Source: Pseudoalteromonas rubra
Lineage (GTDB): Bacteria; Pseudomonadota; Gammaproteobacteria; Enterobacterales; Alteromonadaceae
Reading direction: 5' to 3'
Length of the DNA stretch: 64,000 bases
NCBI RefSeq assembly: GCF_001482385.1
Contig: NZ_CP013611.1
Span: 3,851,501-3,915,500, forward strand
In this document: piece after piece, positions 29,212 to 41,600 of the stretch
Position numbering within the stretch: position 1 is the stretch's first letter
Layout: every line of letters begins with the position of its first letter
Notes under the pieces: generated by a model
The model's database searches: none
Told to the model about the DNA's origin: nothing
The model's input: only the letters and a program-made list of their open reading frames with translations
Made by a program: the position numbers and the translations under genes

Positions 29212-32200
29212 GTGAATATAACAGCATTAGTCGATCAGCTCATCGCAGCTGGCGTTAAACTCAAGATCAAAGACAATAACCTTGTCGTGAAGTTACCTAA
29301 AGTCATCTCGGCCGACCTGCGCGAGCAAATCATTGCGAATAAAACGCAATTGAAGGAATACTATCTGGCAATGGCCAGCACCGAGAACCAGGCAGAACAG
29401 ATTACTGTGCAACCACATGGCGAAGCCATACCGTTGTCATTCTCTCAGCAGGCGTTGTGGTTTTCAGAGCAAAGTGATAGCCAAGCCAATTACAATGTGC
29501 CTGTTAACTTAAAAATCACCGGTAAGTTTGATGTCGAGCTGGCACAACAAGCACTGAATGGCATTATGGATCGCCACCTGATCCTTAAAACGACGTATTC
29601 AACGGATGCCCAGGAGACACTCCGTCAGGTGATCCATCACGATGCTCAGCTGAGTATTCATCGTGAGACGTTGCCAGCAGCCCAGCTGGATGATGCAAAA
29701 ATACAGTGTATCGTCAATGAAGAAGCACAGCGCGGCTTTGACCTGCAGAATGAATTGCCGATCCGGTGTCGCGCGATAGCGCTGACGGGGGGATCAGAGC
29801 CGGTGACTTTATTGCTGTTAACCCTCCATCATATCGCGACGGATGGCTGGTCGATGGCCTTGTTGGTCAAAGAATTCACAACCCTGTATGAGAGCCTGAC
29901 GAAAGGGGAAGCAGCACAGCTTGCTGCGCTGGACATTCAGTACGCCGACTTTGCCCAGTGGCAGCATCAGCATAACTCAGATAAATCAGCTAAGCAGTTA
30001 GACTACTGGCGCGCGCAGCTGGATGGCCTGCCGCATACCCATAGTCTGCCTCTGGATGGTTCGCGTGATAGCCAGGCGAGGGGGCAGGGGGGGATACTGA
30101 ACAGAGTCCTGCCTGAAACAGTCAAACAGGGCTTACAGACGCTGGCAAGCCGCTTTGATATGACCACCTTTATGCTATTGCATGCCGCTCTGGCACTGGT
30201 GTTTTCCCGTCACAGTCGAAGCCATGATATTGTTATTGGCAGTCCGCAGGCGAACCGCCAGAACCCACAGTTACATAACCTGATAGGTTTCTTCGTCAAT
30301 ACGCTGGTCTATCGGGTCAATACGGATCAGGCGTCTCTGGCGGATTATTTACATCATGTCAGACAGGTGCATATTGATGCACAATTGAATCAGGAGGTGC
30401 CGTTTGAAGCCCTGGTCCAGGCATTGACACCCACCCGAACATCAGGCCAGACACCCTTATTTCAAATCATAGTCGACACCGACAATGATTATCAGCAGTC
30501 CGACGCGTCAGGCCTGCCGGGTATTAAACTGGAGCCACTGACTCACAGTGCGGTCACAATTAAATATGACTTAGACTTAGCGCTGAAGATGACCGAGAGC
30601 GGAGTCAGTTGTTACTGGGCTTATGATCGGGGGCTGTTCACTGAGCACCATGTCGGCCAACTGGCGGACGATCTGTGCAATGTCCTGACTCATCTGAGTC
30701 AGCCATCACCAGCTTCTGACACGATACTGCAAGCGCTCTACGCCAGTATGGCCGGGAACACACTGACACCGGAGATAAATACCTCGTCATCAGCAGCGCA
30801 TTCAATCCTGGAGCAGGTTTCACAGATTGCACAGTTCGCACCTGAGCGTGTGGCTGCACAGTACCAACAACACAGTCTGAGCTATGCGGCTTTGGAGGCG
30901 CGGGCGAACCTGCTGGCTGACTGGCTGATAGCACAGAACTACGGCGGTCGTGACAAGATCATTGCCATTGAAGCCAGCCGCACACTCGATACTCTGGTTG
31001 CCATTTTGGCTATCTGGAAAGCGGGGTGTGCCTACCTGCCGATTGATCCGGCACATCCACAACAGCGGATCCAGTTTATGCTTGAAGACAGCTGCGCGAT
31101 TGCGGTATTAGGTCGTGCAGGTACGAGCGCCCTGCAAACTGCTGCCGGGCAAAGTGCAGTCCCGTATCTCGATATGACGCAGTGCGATGAAGCTGACCTT
31201 GTTGCGGGCAGCGTAAGACAAACGTCACCGGATGCAGACAGCCTGGCCTATGTGATTTATACCTCAGGCACCACCGGGAAGCCGAAAGGGGTGATGATTG
31301 AACACGCTAACCTGAATCATTATCTGACGCACCTGAACACTCAGTTAGCAGCACAAGTGACCGATGGTGTAGTCAGTACATCACTGAGCTTTGATGCTAC
31401 CGTAACAAGCCTGTTTATGCCGTTACTCAGAGGTGGCGTGGTTAACCTGACCTGTGACGAAGATAAAGCATGTGAACAGGTGGTACAGGCGCTGGAGACG
31501 GCACAAGCCGCATTGCTATTTAAACTGACACCCGCACATCTGCAACTGATAGCCGCTAAAATGACACAACAAAATTCCCACAAGCACGTCATTATTCTCG
31601 GTGGAGAGCAGCTCAATTTAGACACCATTGCGCAGTTACGCAGCTACCTGCCTGAGACGGTGTTTGTAAACGAGTACGGGCCTACAGAAACGACGGTCGG
31701 CAGTCACTGGAAGTGTATCGAGGAAGGCCATCAGACGCCTATTTCTATGGGCGCACCGATAACAAATATGCAAGGTATTGTGCTGGATGAAGAAGGCCAG
31801 CCAGTTCCCCCTTACGCCATCGGGGAGCTATACCTGACGGGGCCGGGAGTGGCCCGTGGTTATCTTAATCGACCTCAGTTAAGTGCCGAGCGGTTCATTG
31901 ATAACCCGGCCTACCAGAGCGGCCAGCCGGCCTGTTACCGCAAGCTATATAAAACCGGTGACCTGGTCAGAACGCTGGGCAATTCAGAAATGACTTTTAT
32001 CGGGCGTATCGATGAGCAGGTTAAGCTCAACGGGTACCGAATTGAGCTCGAAGAAGTGAAGCGCCAGATAGCAGCTCAGGGGTTGGTCGAACAGGCAGAA
32101 GTCCTGTTGGTTGAACAACAAGCGCAGATGCGACTGGTGGCCTTTATTGAACTGACTTCTGAAGGGACACTGCTGGTAAATCAGCAGGGCGAGGCGGCTA

Positions 32201-32658
32201 TGACCGAAGGTCTGATACAGGCGTTGGCCGAGCAGCTACCAGAATACATGATCCCGGCTGACTATCTGGTGATTGAGCACTGGCCTTTGACGGTCAATGG
32301 CAAGCTCGACAGCAATCAGTTGGCGCAACTGGCAACAACTCAGCAAAGCGCGGTGTATGCAGCGCCAGAGACGGAAATGGAAGCCCATATTAACCAACTC
32401 TGGGCCGATATTCTGTCGTTGCAGGAGCGCGAAATTGGTCGTGACGGACATTTCTTCAAGCTCGGTGGTAACTCTATTTTACTGATAAAAATGCTCGGCA
32501 GTCTGAAAAAGCAATGGGGCATTTCGCTTGCATTTAATGAGGTCTTTAATCGCGTGGTGCTGCGAGATCTGGCCCAGTACGTCCAGCAGAAAGTGACTGA
32601 AAAGCAAGCCCAAGAGGCATTGGAAGAAAAAGCCACAGAGGCGGAGGGGTGGTTATGA
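29212..32658 (+). CDS. NRPS, module 9 (dock-C-A-T; Asn)
   Basis: Single-module synthetase of 1,148 residues: TubC-like docking segment 1-60, C ~70-500 (HHIATDG near 205), A ~530-1040, T near 1084 (GGNS). The A-domain code is D-A-T-K-I-G-E-V-G-K, very close to the known Asn code D-L-T-K-L-G-E-V-G-K, so Asn is predicted with good confidence. The A10 lysine (VNGK) is present. The C-terminus (EAEGWL) is a short acidic tail for docking. The start is GTG with AGGAA at 29200-29204, seven bases upstream. It follows the hydroxylase by 51 bases, which contain only the ribosome-binding site. It overlaps the next gene by ATGA. Confidence 0.94.
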   Translation: MNITALVDQLIAAGVKLKIKDNNLVVKLPKVISADLREQIIANKTQLKEYYLAMASTENQAEQITVQPHGEAIPLSFSQQALWFSEQSDSQANYNVPVNLKITGKFDVELAQQALNGIMDRHLILKTTYSTDAQETLRQVIHHDAQLSIHRETLPAAQLDDAKIQCIVNEEAQRGFDLQNELPIRCRAIALTGGSEPVTLLLLTLHHIATDGWSMALLVKEFTTLYESLTKGEAAQLAALDIQYADFAQWQHQHNSDKSAKQLDYWRAQLDGLPHTHSLPLDGSRDSQARGQGGILNRVLPETVKQGLQTLASRFDMTTFMLLHAALALVFSRHSRSHDIVIGSPQANRQNPQLHNLIGFFVNTLVYRVNTDQASLADYLHHVRQVHIDAQLNQEVPFEALVQALTPTRTSGQTPLFQIIVDTDNDYQQSDASGLPGIKLEPLTHSAVTIKYDLDLALKMTESGVSCYWAYDRGLFTEHHVGQLADDLCNVLTHLSQPSPASDTILQALYASMAGNTLTPEINTSSSAAHSILEQVSQIAQFAPERVAAQYQQHSLSYAALEARANLLADWLIAQNYGGRDKIIAIEASRTLDTLVAILAIWKAGCAYLPIDPAHPQQRIQFMLEDSCAIAVLGRAGTSALQTAAGQSAVPYLDMTQCDEADLVAGSVRQTSPDADSLAYVIYTSGTTGKPKGVMIEHANLNHYLTHLNTQLAAQVTDGVVSTSLSFDATVTSLFMPLLRGGVVNLTCDEDKACEQVVQALETAQAALLFKLTPAHLQLIAAKMTQQNSHKHVIILGGEQLNLDTIAQLRSYLPETVFVNEYGPTETTVGSHWKCIEEGHQTPISMGAPITNMQGIVLDEEGQPVPPYAIGELYLTGPGVARGYLNRPQLSAERFIDNPAYQSGQPACYRKLYKTGDLVRTLGNSEMTFIGRIDEQVKLNGYRIELEEVKRQIAAQGLVEQAEVLLVEQQAQMRLVAFIELTSEGTLLVNQQGEAAMTEGLIQALAEQLPEYMIPADYLVIEHWPLTVNGKLDSNQLAQLATTQQSAVYAAPETEMEAHINQLWADILSLQEREIGRDGHFFKLGGNSILLIKMLGSLKKQWGISLAFNEVFNRVVLRDLAQYVQQKVTEKQAQEALEEKATEAEGWL
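32643..32649 (+). promoter_or_regulatory. ribosome-binding site choosing ATG 32655
   Basis: GGAGGGG lies five bases before ATG 32655. A GTG at 32649 is in frame but overlaps this site, so ATG 32655, in a four-base ATGA overlap with the previous stop, is the better start. Confidence 0.7.
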
Positions 32659-35600
32659 TAGCCAAGCAAATTATTGATGAAGCGATTGCCTGTGATATTT
32701 TACTGTTTACCGAAGCGGGTAAACTGGGCTTTAAACAAAAATCCGCAGCGCCTTTTCCTGAGGCGCTGAAAAAGCAAATTCAGGCCCATAAAGCAGACAT
32801 CATCGCGTTTCTGGCAAACCAGCACAATGACCTCGACATTCCACAGCGGCCAGCCGACAAGACACGACTGCCCTTGTCGAACGCGCAGCAAAGACTGTGG
32901 TTTATCGACAGCCTGAAGCAGGGCTCGGCCGAGTATAACCAGCCATTGGCGTTTACGGTGAGCGGGCAACCTGATCTGACAAAGATTGAAGCTGTTCTGA
33001 ATGTCATGGTTGAAAGACATGAAATCTTACGAACGACTTACCATCAGGATGACATGGGGGCTTACCAGCAGGTTAACACCAGTCAGCCATGCCGGGTAAA
33101 GGTCCATGATCTGTCACAGGTCGATAACTGGCCGTCACAGATAGCCGAGGTGATCGCCACTGAGTCGGCAAAGTGTTTTGACCTGAGCGCAGATCTGATG
33201 CTCCGGGTCGACTACTTTAAGGCACCAGCCACTGAAGAGGCGAGCGGTGTGCTGTTGTTCAATACCCATCACATTGCCTCCGATGGCTGGTCACAGCAAA
33301 TTTTGCTGCGTGAGTTTGTGACTGTATATGAGCAGCTTAACGCCGGGCAAAGTGCTGAACTGGCCCCGCTGGAAATCCAGTATGGCGATTTTGCACTGTG
33401 GCAGCAGCAACGGGCAGAGAATGGCGCGCTGGATGACGCTTTGTCTTACTGGCAGCAGCAGCTGGACGATGCGCCACTGGTGCATGACCTGCCATTGTGT
33501 CAGACGCGTCCGGCGACCAAACAACATGCCGGTGGTCATGTTCAGGGTCGGCTGGCAAGCAAGGTTGCGCAGCCTTTGCTGGCCCTGGCACTACGCCTTC
33601 AGGTCACACCGTTTATGCTGATGCATGCCTTGTTGTCGTTATTATTGAGTCGTTATAGTAACAGCACTGATATCGTGATTGGCACACCCGTGGCGAACCG
33701 CATTTCGCCGCAACTGGACAAGCTGATCGGCTTTTTTGTCAATACCCTGCCATTGCGTGTGGACACTGACCAGCAGAACTTGCATGAGCTGGTGGCGCAC
33801 GTTAAAGAGGTCCACCTGGCAGCTCAGCAGCACCAGCAGGTGCAATTTGATCAGCTGGTAGAGCACCTAAATATCCCGCGCAGCGCACAGTATGCGCCTC
33901 TGTGTCAGATTATGCTCACCACAGCAAGCGAGTTTGGCATTAATCAGAACCGCAATATGTTGGCTTCTGCACTGGCCTCTGACGGACTGGCACTGGCGCC
34001 TTTTGGAGTAGAGCGGGTGGTTGCCAGGTTCGATATTGATATGCATATCAATATCAGCGATGGTGGCGTTGAGCTGGACTGGCTGTATGACAGCAGCATT
34101 TTTTCTCATGCTTTTATTGCACGGTTGAATCAGAACTTTGCAGCTTTGCTGTGTCAGGTGAGTGCGCAAGGTGAAGCGGATCTACCATTAGGCGACATTT
34201 CGGCCTTGTGTGACTCTGAGCGTCAGCAATTGGTTAGTACAGGGGAGCAGCAGCGTCTTGAGTATGATACCAGCCGCTGCATTCACCATTTATTTGAACA
34301 GCAGGTGGAGGCTGCACCGGAGGCAACTGCCCTGGTGTTCCAGAACCAATCCATCAGTTACGCCGAGCTAAACCAGCGGGCCAATCAGCTGGCCCATTAC
34401 CTGTTGAGTGAGCAACAGATCACACCTGAAACCCTGGTAGGGGTATGTAGCAGCCGCTCTATGGAGATGATGGTGAGCATGCTGGCGATACTCAAAGCAG
34501 GCGGAGCCTATGTCCCACTAGACCCGGATTATCCGGCCAGCCGTCTGAGCTATATGGCAGCCGACGCGGGTCTTAAGCAAGTGATTGGGTATGGCAGTGG
34601 TCTGGCCGTGGCTCAGAGCCTGATGAGCGAACAAGCGGGCACCGCCATCGATATTGCAGCTCTGACGCTTGATGACTATCCACAACATAATCCGGCGCTG
34701 GACGAGATTTATAACGATAGCCTGGCCTATGTGATCTATACCTCAGGTTCAACCGGCCAGCCTAAGGGCGTGCAGCTTATTCATCAGGGCGCAGTAAATC
34801 TGGCTCACAACCAGCAGGCCTGTTTTGCTACCTGTGCCGACAGTAAGGTGTTGCAATTTGCATCCATCAGTTTTGATGCGGCGACCTGGGAGTGGCTGAT
34901 GGCCTTGATCCCGGGTGGTACCCTGGTGATTGCCGACGAATCACAACGTACGGATGTACAGCAGCTGTCTGAGCTGCTAAAAACGCAGCAGATCACGCAT
35001 GCGACTTTGCCACCGGCGTTGTTGTCGACCATGACGTTGCAGACAGATCTGGCGCTGCAGTGTTTAATTGTGGCAGGGGAAGCCTGTGAAGAAAATGTGG
35101 TGGCACGCTGGCGGGCACATTATCCTTTCTATAATGCTTACGGTCCGTCGGAGACCTCAGTCTGTGCGACTGTGGGTGAAATCATTGATGACACCATACA
35201 TATCGGCACACCTTTGTGTAATGTTCAGACCTATGTATTGGATCAGCAACAAAACTTATTGCCTCACGGTAGCTTAGGCGAGCTGTATGTCGGTGGCGAC
35301 GGTCTGGCGCGTGGCTATCTGGGTCAACCTGAGCTGACGGCCGAGCGCTTTATTGACAATCCATTTTATGACCCCGAGGTGGCAGGCAGCTCAAAACGCC
35401 TGTATCGCACCGGTGATTTAGTGCGCTACCTGACCGATGGCAACCTGGCCTTCGTGGGCCGTGCCGACGACCAAATTAAAATTCGCGGTTTCCGGGTTGA
35501 GCTGGGCGAGATAGCTCAGCAGCTGAGCCGCCAGACACAAGTAGACAGTGCACTGGTGCTGGCCAAGAACGGTCCGGCAGGCACCTATTTGGTGGCGTAT

Positions 35601-38600
35601 GTCCAGCCTGTTGAGACCATCGCAGAGCAAGCACAGCCAGAGTTTATGGCTCAGACACTGGTCACTCTGGCACAAACCTTACCGGATTATATGGTGCCTA
35701 AGCTGGGTGTGGTGATTGACGACTGGCCGCTGACTGCCAACGGTAAAGTAAACAAAAAAGCCCTGCCCGAAGCAGACACGTCGGCATTGCAGGGCACTTA
35801 TGTGGCGCCGCAGGGGGAACGCGAGCAATTAATGGTTACGCTGTGTGGCGAATTGCTGGCACAGCCTGCTGAGCAGCTTAGCGTCACGGCAAACTTTTTC
35901 ACTCTGGGTGGGCATTCCCTGTTGCTTATGCAGCTGGCCAGCCGACTCAGACAGCAAGGTTTTGAGGTGGATGCACAGGCGTTGTTCGCCGCTCAGTCCC
36001 TGCAAGAAATGGCACAGGGACTAAGCCTTGCCACAACAAATGACGCAGATGAAAGCCGCAGCCTGATCCCGGCCGATTGCATCGCCATTACGCCGGATAT
36101 GGTGCCGCTGGCTGCACTGAGCCAGGCTGAGCTGAACGACATCGCCGCCGAGATCACCGGAGGCATGGCTAACATTCAGGATATCTATCCGCTGGCACCG
36201 TTACAGGAAGGGGTGCTGTTCGTGCACAGCATGGACCCGGAGAACGATCCCTATGTCACTAATTATCTTTATGAATTAAAAAGCGATGCGGCTCTGGCTC
36301 AGTTTACTGACAGCCTGAACTTTTTGCTGGCCCGTCATGATGTGCTGCGTACTGCCATTCTCTGGCAGGGTAAGCGTCAGGCATTGCAGGTGGTCCAACG
36401 CTCTGTGACGCTGCCGGTGACACAGCTTGCCTGTGCTGAGGGACTGAGTGCACAGCAAACCATCACCGCGCTGGCCGATGGTCCACAGTGGCTGGATCTG
36501 GCTCAGGCACCATTGTTACGCTTGCAGGTGTGTCAGGATCCGGACACGGGTTCCCACTATGCACTATTACAGGCACACCACCTGATCATCGACCATGTTG
36601 CCATGGCGGTGATCCAGGATGAACTACACAGTTACAGCGCAGGTAAGGCACAGAGCTTGCCTGCGCCGGCGTCTTACCGCCAGTTTATCAGCGATACCCT
36701 GGCGCGCATGGAAACGCTCGATATAGAAGGGTTTTTCTCTGAGTCGCTGGGCCATATCAGCGAGCCGACACTGCCCTTTGGGTTGCAGGATACTCAGGGC
36801 AACGGTGATACTATTCGAGAGCATAAAGTGGCTCTGAGTGACGCACTGAGTACCGCCATCCGCACTTATGCAAAACGGCATGAAGTCAGTCCGGCGGCGA
36901 TTTTCCATGCCGCCTGGGCACTGGTGCTGGGGGCTTGTAGCAATCAGCAGGAAGTGGTGTTTGGCACCGTGATGAGCGGTCGGATGAATGGCGGCGCAGG
37001 CGTAGAACGTCTGCTGGGGATGTTGATCAACACCTTACCCGTGGCGGTCGAGTTACAGGGATCTTCGGTCACAGACTTGATTAAAGAAGTAGACAAACGA
37101 CTGAAAGCGTTGCTGCCTTATGAGCAGGTGTCGCTGGCACAGGCGCAGAAACACAGCGCAGTGGGCTCAGATGGTCCGTTATTCAGCGCGATGCTGAACT
37201 ATCGTCACACCGAGCGGGATGAAGCCGATACGCCAGCACAAGACAGCGATATTCAGGGTCTGAGCGCACAGGAGCGCACCAACTACCCGTTTAACTTATC
37301 GGTAAATGATTATGGCGCAGCCCATGTATTCAGCCTGGACTTACAAATTGATGAGCAGGTAGAGATCAGCCGCATCGCAGAGTATGTGATTACGGCGCTG
37401 AGTAAGCTAACGGAAGCTGCCCAAACACAGCCTGTGAGTTCACTGAGTGTACTGCCGGCAGATGAAGTGGCCAGGTTACTGACGCAGGGTCAGCGCAGCT
37501 TAGGCTACGACGACACGGCTTGTATTCATCATTTATTCGAACAGCAAGCCGCGGCAGCGCCTGAGGCAACGGCGCTGGTGTTCCAGAACCAATCCATCAG
37601 TTACGCCGAGCTAAATCAGCGGGCCAATAAGCTGGCTCATTACCTGCTGGGTGAGCAGCACATTACGCCAGGCACCCTGATTGGGGTATGCAGCAGCCGC
37701 TCGGTAGAGATGGTGGTGAGCATACTGGCGATACTCAAAGCCGGAGGGGCGTATGTGCCACTGGACCCGAACTACCCGGCCAGCCGCCTGAGCTATATGG
37801 CGGTTGATGCAGGTCTGAAGCAAGTAATTGGATATGGCAGTGGGCTGACCGTGGCTCAGAGCCTGATGAGCGAACAGGCAGGCACCGCCATCGATATTGC
37901 GGCCCTGACGCTTGATGATTATCCGCTGCACAACCCCGCTTTGGAAACGCTTAGCGGTGATGCGCTGGCCTATGTGATTTATACCTCCGGCTCGACGGGT
38001 CAGCCCAAAGGTGTGCTGACCCCACATCGTGCGGTGCAGCGTCTTATTAGCACGCCGCATTTTATGACCCTGGACAGCGACACGGTATTCCTGCACAGCG
38101 CCAACATTGCCTTTGATGCGGCAACCATAGAGCTGTGGGGACCCTTACTCAATGGTGGACGTTGTGTGCTGTATCCGCAGGACCAGCTGGACATTCATGC
38201 ACTCAATACACTGATTGACAGTCAGGCCATTAACAGCATGTGGCTGACGGCCGGTTTGTTCAGTGAGTGGAGCCACCACTGTGACGGTCGCACTTCTCTG
38301 CGTTATGTGCTGGCTGGCGGCGACATAGTCCACGGCGCTGATGTGATACGGGTGCAGCAGGCATTACCGCAGGCACAAGTCATCAACGGCTATGGCCCGA
38401 CGGAAAACACCACCTTCAGCTGTTGTTACGCGATACCGACATTACATCAAAGTCAGGACATTGCCATAGGTACGCCACTGAATGGCGATCAGGTCCTGGT
38501 GCTAAGCGATGACTTGAGCCTGGTACCGTATGGCAGTGTGGGTGAATTGTGTGTGGGTGGCGACGGTCTGGCAGAGGGTTATCTGAATCAACCTGAGCTG

Positions 38601-41600
38601 ACGGCCGAGCGCTTTATTAACAATCCATTTTATGACCCTGAGGTGGCAGGCAGCGCGAAACGCTTGTATCGCACTGGCGATTTAGTGCGCTATCTGGCCG
38701 ATGGCAACCTGGCCTTCGTGGGCCGTGCCGACGACCAAATTAAAATTCGCGGTTTCCGGGTTGAGCTGGGCGAGATAGCTCAGCAGCTGAGCCGCCAGAG
38801 TGACATAGACAGTGCACTGGTGCTGGCCAAAAACGGCCCGGCAGGCACCTATTTAGTGGCGTACGTCCAGCCAGTTGAGACCATCGCAGAACAAGCTCAG
38901 CCTGAGTTTATGACTCAGACGCTGGCCACGCTGGCACAATCCTTACCGGATTACATGGTGCCTAAGCTGGGTGTGGTGATTGACGAGTGGCCACTGACCG
39001 CCAACGGTAAAGTAAACAAAAAAGCTCTGCCTGAAGCGGATACCTCGGTGCTCCATGGTACCTATGTGGCGCCCGCAAACGAGGTTGAACAGGCATTATG
39101 CCAGATCTGGGCACAATTACTGGATTTAGAGGCCGGTCGTATCAGTACCACGGATAACTTCTTTGACCTCGGAGGGCACTCTTTACTTTCGGTAAGACTG
39201 GCCGCCGAGTTGCGAGCGCAGCTGGCCGTCGAGTTACCAATCAAAGCGCTGTTTAATGCTGCGACGATTGCAGATCAGGCCCGGGAAGTGGCAGCGCATC
39301 GTGGAGAGCAAGTTCGCGAACAGATCACTGCACTGCCCAGAGCACTGCAGACTGATCCACAGCTTGGTGAGCATAGCGCGCTCCCACTGTCTTTTGCCCA
39401 GCAGCGCCTGTGGTTTATCGATCAGCTCCATAAGGGCTCGGCGCAGTACAACATGCCGGCTGCCTTTGATGTCAGCGGCACACTGGATTTGACGGTGGTG
39501 GAAGCAGTGTTACAAACCATCATTGATCGCCACGAAGTGCTTAAAACCGTTTATCGTGATGGTGAGCAGGGGGCAGAGCAGCTGATCCGTCGGGACGCCC
39601 GCTTTGCCCTCAGTTATGACGATGTGCGGATGTGCAATGAAGCGCAGCAGCAACAGGCCATCGCCACAGCCATGACGCAACAGCTAAATCAGCCGTTTGA
39701 TCTGACCCGCGATGTGATGATCCGCGCCGGGTATATTCAAACTGCAGACAATGAAGGGGTGTTGCTGTTTAACATGCACCACATTGCCTCCGATGGCTGG
39801 TCGATGCAGGTCTTGATTAAAGAATTTGTCCAGCTGTATCAGGCATACAGTCAGAAGCAAAGTAATCCACTGGCTCCTTTGGCCATTCAGTACGCGGATT
39901 ATGCGCAGTGGCAACGGGATTACCTCAGTGATGCGTTGCTTGAACAGCAGCTTGAGTACTGGCAGCAACAACTGGCAGATGTGCCGCCGGTACACAGTTT
40001 ACCTCTGGACTATCCGCGTCCGGACACCAAACAACATCAGGGTGCACAGGTTAAAAGCACGCTGAGCAAAGAAGTGGCACAGGGGCTGGCTGCGCTGGCT
40101 AAGGCCGAAGGATTGACGCCGTTTATGCTCCTTCATGGCGCTTTGTCTTTGCTGTTGTCGCGACACAGTAATGCCCAGGATATCGTCATTGGTACGCCAG
40201 TGGCCAACCGCATGCAGGCCGAGCTGGAGCCGTTAATTGGGTTTTTTGTCAATACCTTAGTTCTGAATGTTAATACCGCTCAGGCAACCCTGGCGGAGTA
40301 TCTGGCACACGTTAAAGCCGTCCATCTGGGCGCGCAGTCAAACCAGGATGTGCCGTTCGAGCAGCTGGTTGAGCAGCTGAATGTACCGCGCAGCACGGCG
40401 CACACACCGCTGTTTCAGGTAATGCTGACGACCCGCACTGATTATGGTTTGACCGGGGAAGTCGAAGACAGTGCCTGGTCGCTGGGTGGGGCACAGCTGA
40501 GCCCTCGCAGTGATGGCTCGGTCGTTGCCAAGTTTGACCTGGATGTGAATATGGCGTTGAGTGAGACCGGGGTTGAGCTATGCTGGACCTATGATACGGC
40601 CTTATTCAGCGAAGCACACATTGACACCCTTAATCGTCATCTGGGCACTTTACTGACGACGCTGACACACAGCGACAGTGCGAGTCTGCTTACGCAGGCA
40701 CCAGGCACCCTGACCTTACTCTCTGATGCAGAGCAGCAGGCCTTGCTGGTATCACCAAATCAGAGTGAACAAAATTATGATGCCACACTGAGCATTCATC
40801 AGGCCTTTGAGCAACAGGCAGCGGCAGCGCCTGAAGCAACCGCGTTGGTGTTCCAGAACCAATCCATCAGTTACGCCGAGCTAAACCAGCGGGCCAATCA
40901 GCTGGCCCATTACCTGCTGAGTGAGCAGCACATCACACCAGGCACCCTGATTGGGGTATGCAGCAGTCGTTCGGTAGAGATGGTGGTGAGCATACTGGCG
41001 ATACTCAAAGCCGGTGGCGCCTATGTGCCACTGGACCCGAATTACCCGGCCAGCCGCCTGAACTATATGGCGGTTGATGCAGGTCTGAAGCAAGTGATTG
41101 GGTTTGGCAGTGGTCTGGCCGTGGCTCAGAGCCTGATGAGCGAACAGGCAGGCACCGCCATAGATATTGCGGCCCTTGAATTGGATGACTATCCGCAGCA
41201 CAACCCGGCTCTGGATGAGGTCAGCAGTGACAGTCTGGCCTATGTGATTTATACCTCAGGCTCAACGGGTCAGCCCAAAGGCGTGCTGACCCCACATCGC
41301 GCGGTACAGCGCCTTATTAGCACGCCGCATTTTATGACCCTGGACAGCGACACGGTATTCCTGCACAGCGCTAACATTGCCTTTGATGCGGCAACCATAG
41401 AGCTATGGGGACCCTTACTCAATGGCGGACGTTGTGTGTTGTATCCACAGGACCAGCTGGACATTCACGCACTCAATACGCTGATTGATAGTCAGGCCAT
41501 TAACAGCATGTGGCTGACGGCGGGTCTGTTCAGTGAGTGGAGCCACCACTGTGACGGTCGCACTTCTCTGCGTTATGTGCTGGCTGGCGGCGACATAGTC

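Noticed and set aside
32649..32654. GTG start for the module 10-12 gene
   Set aside because: It overlaps the GGAGGGG site; ATG 32655 gives the common ATGA overlap and correct spacing.
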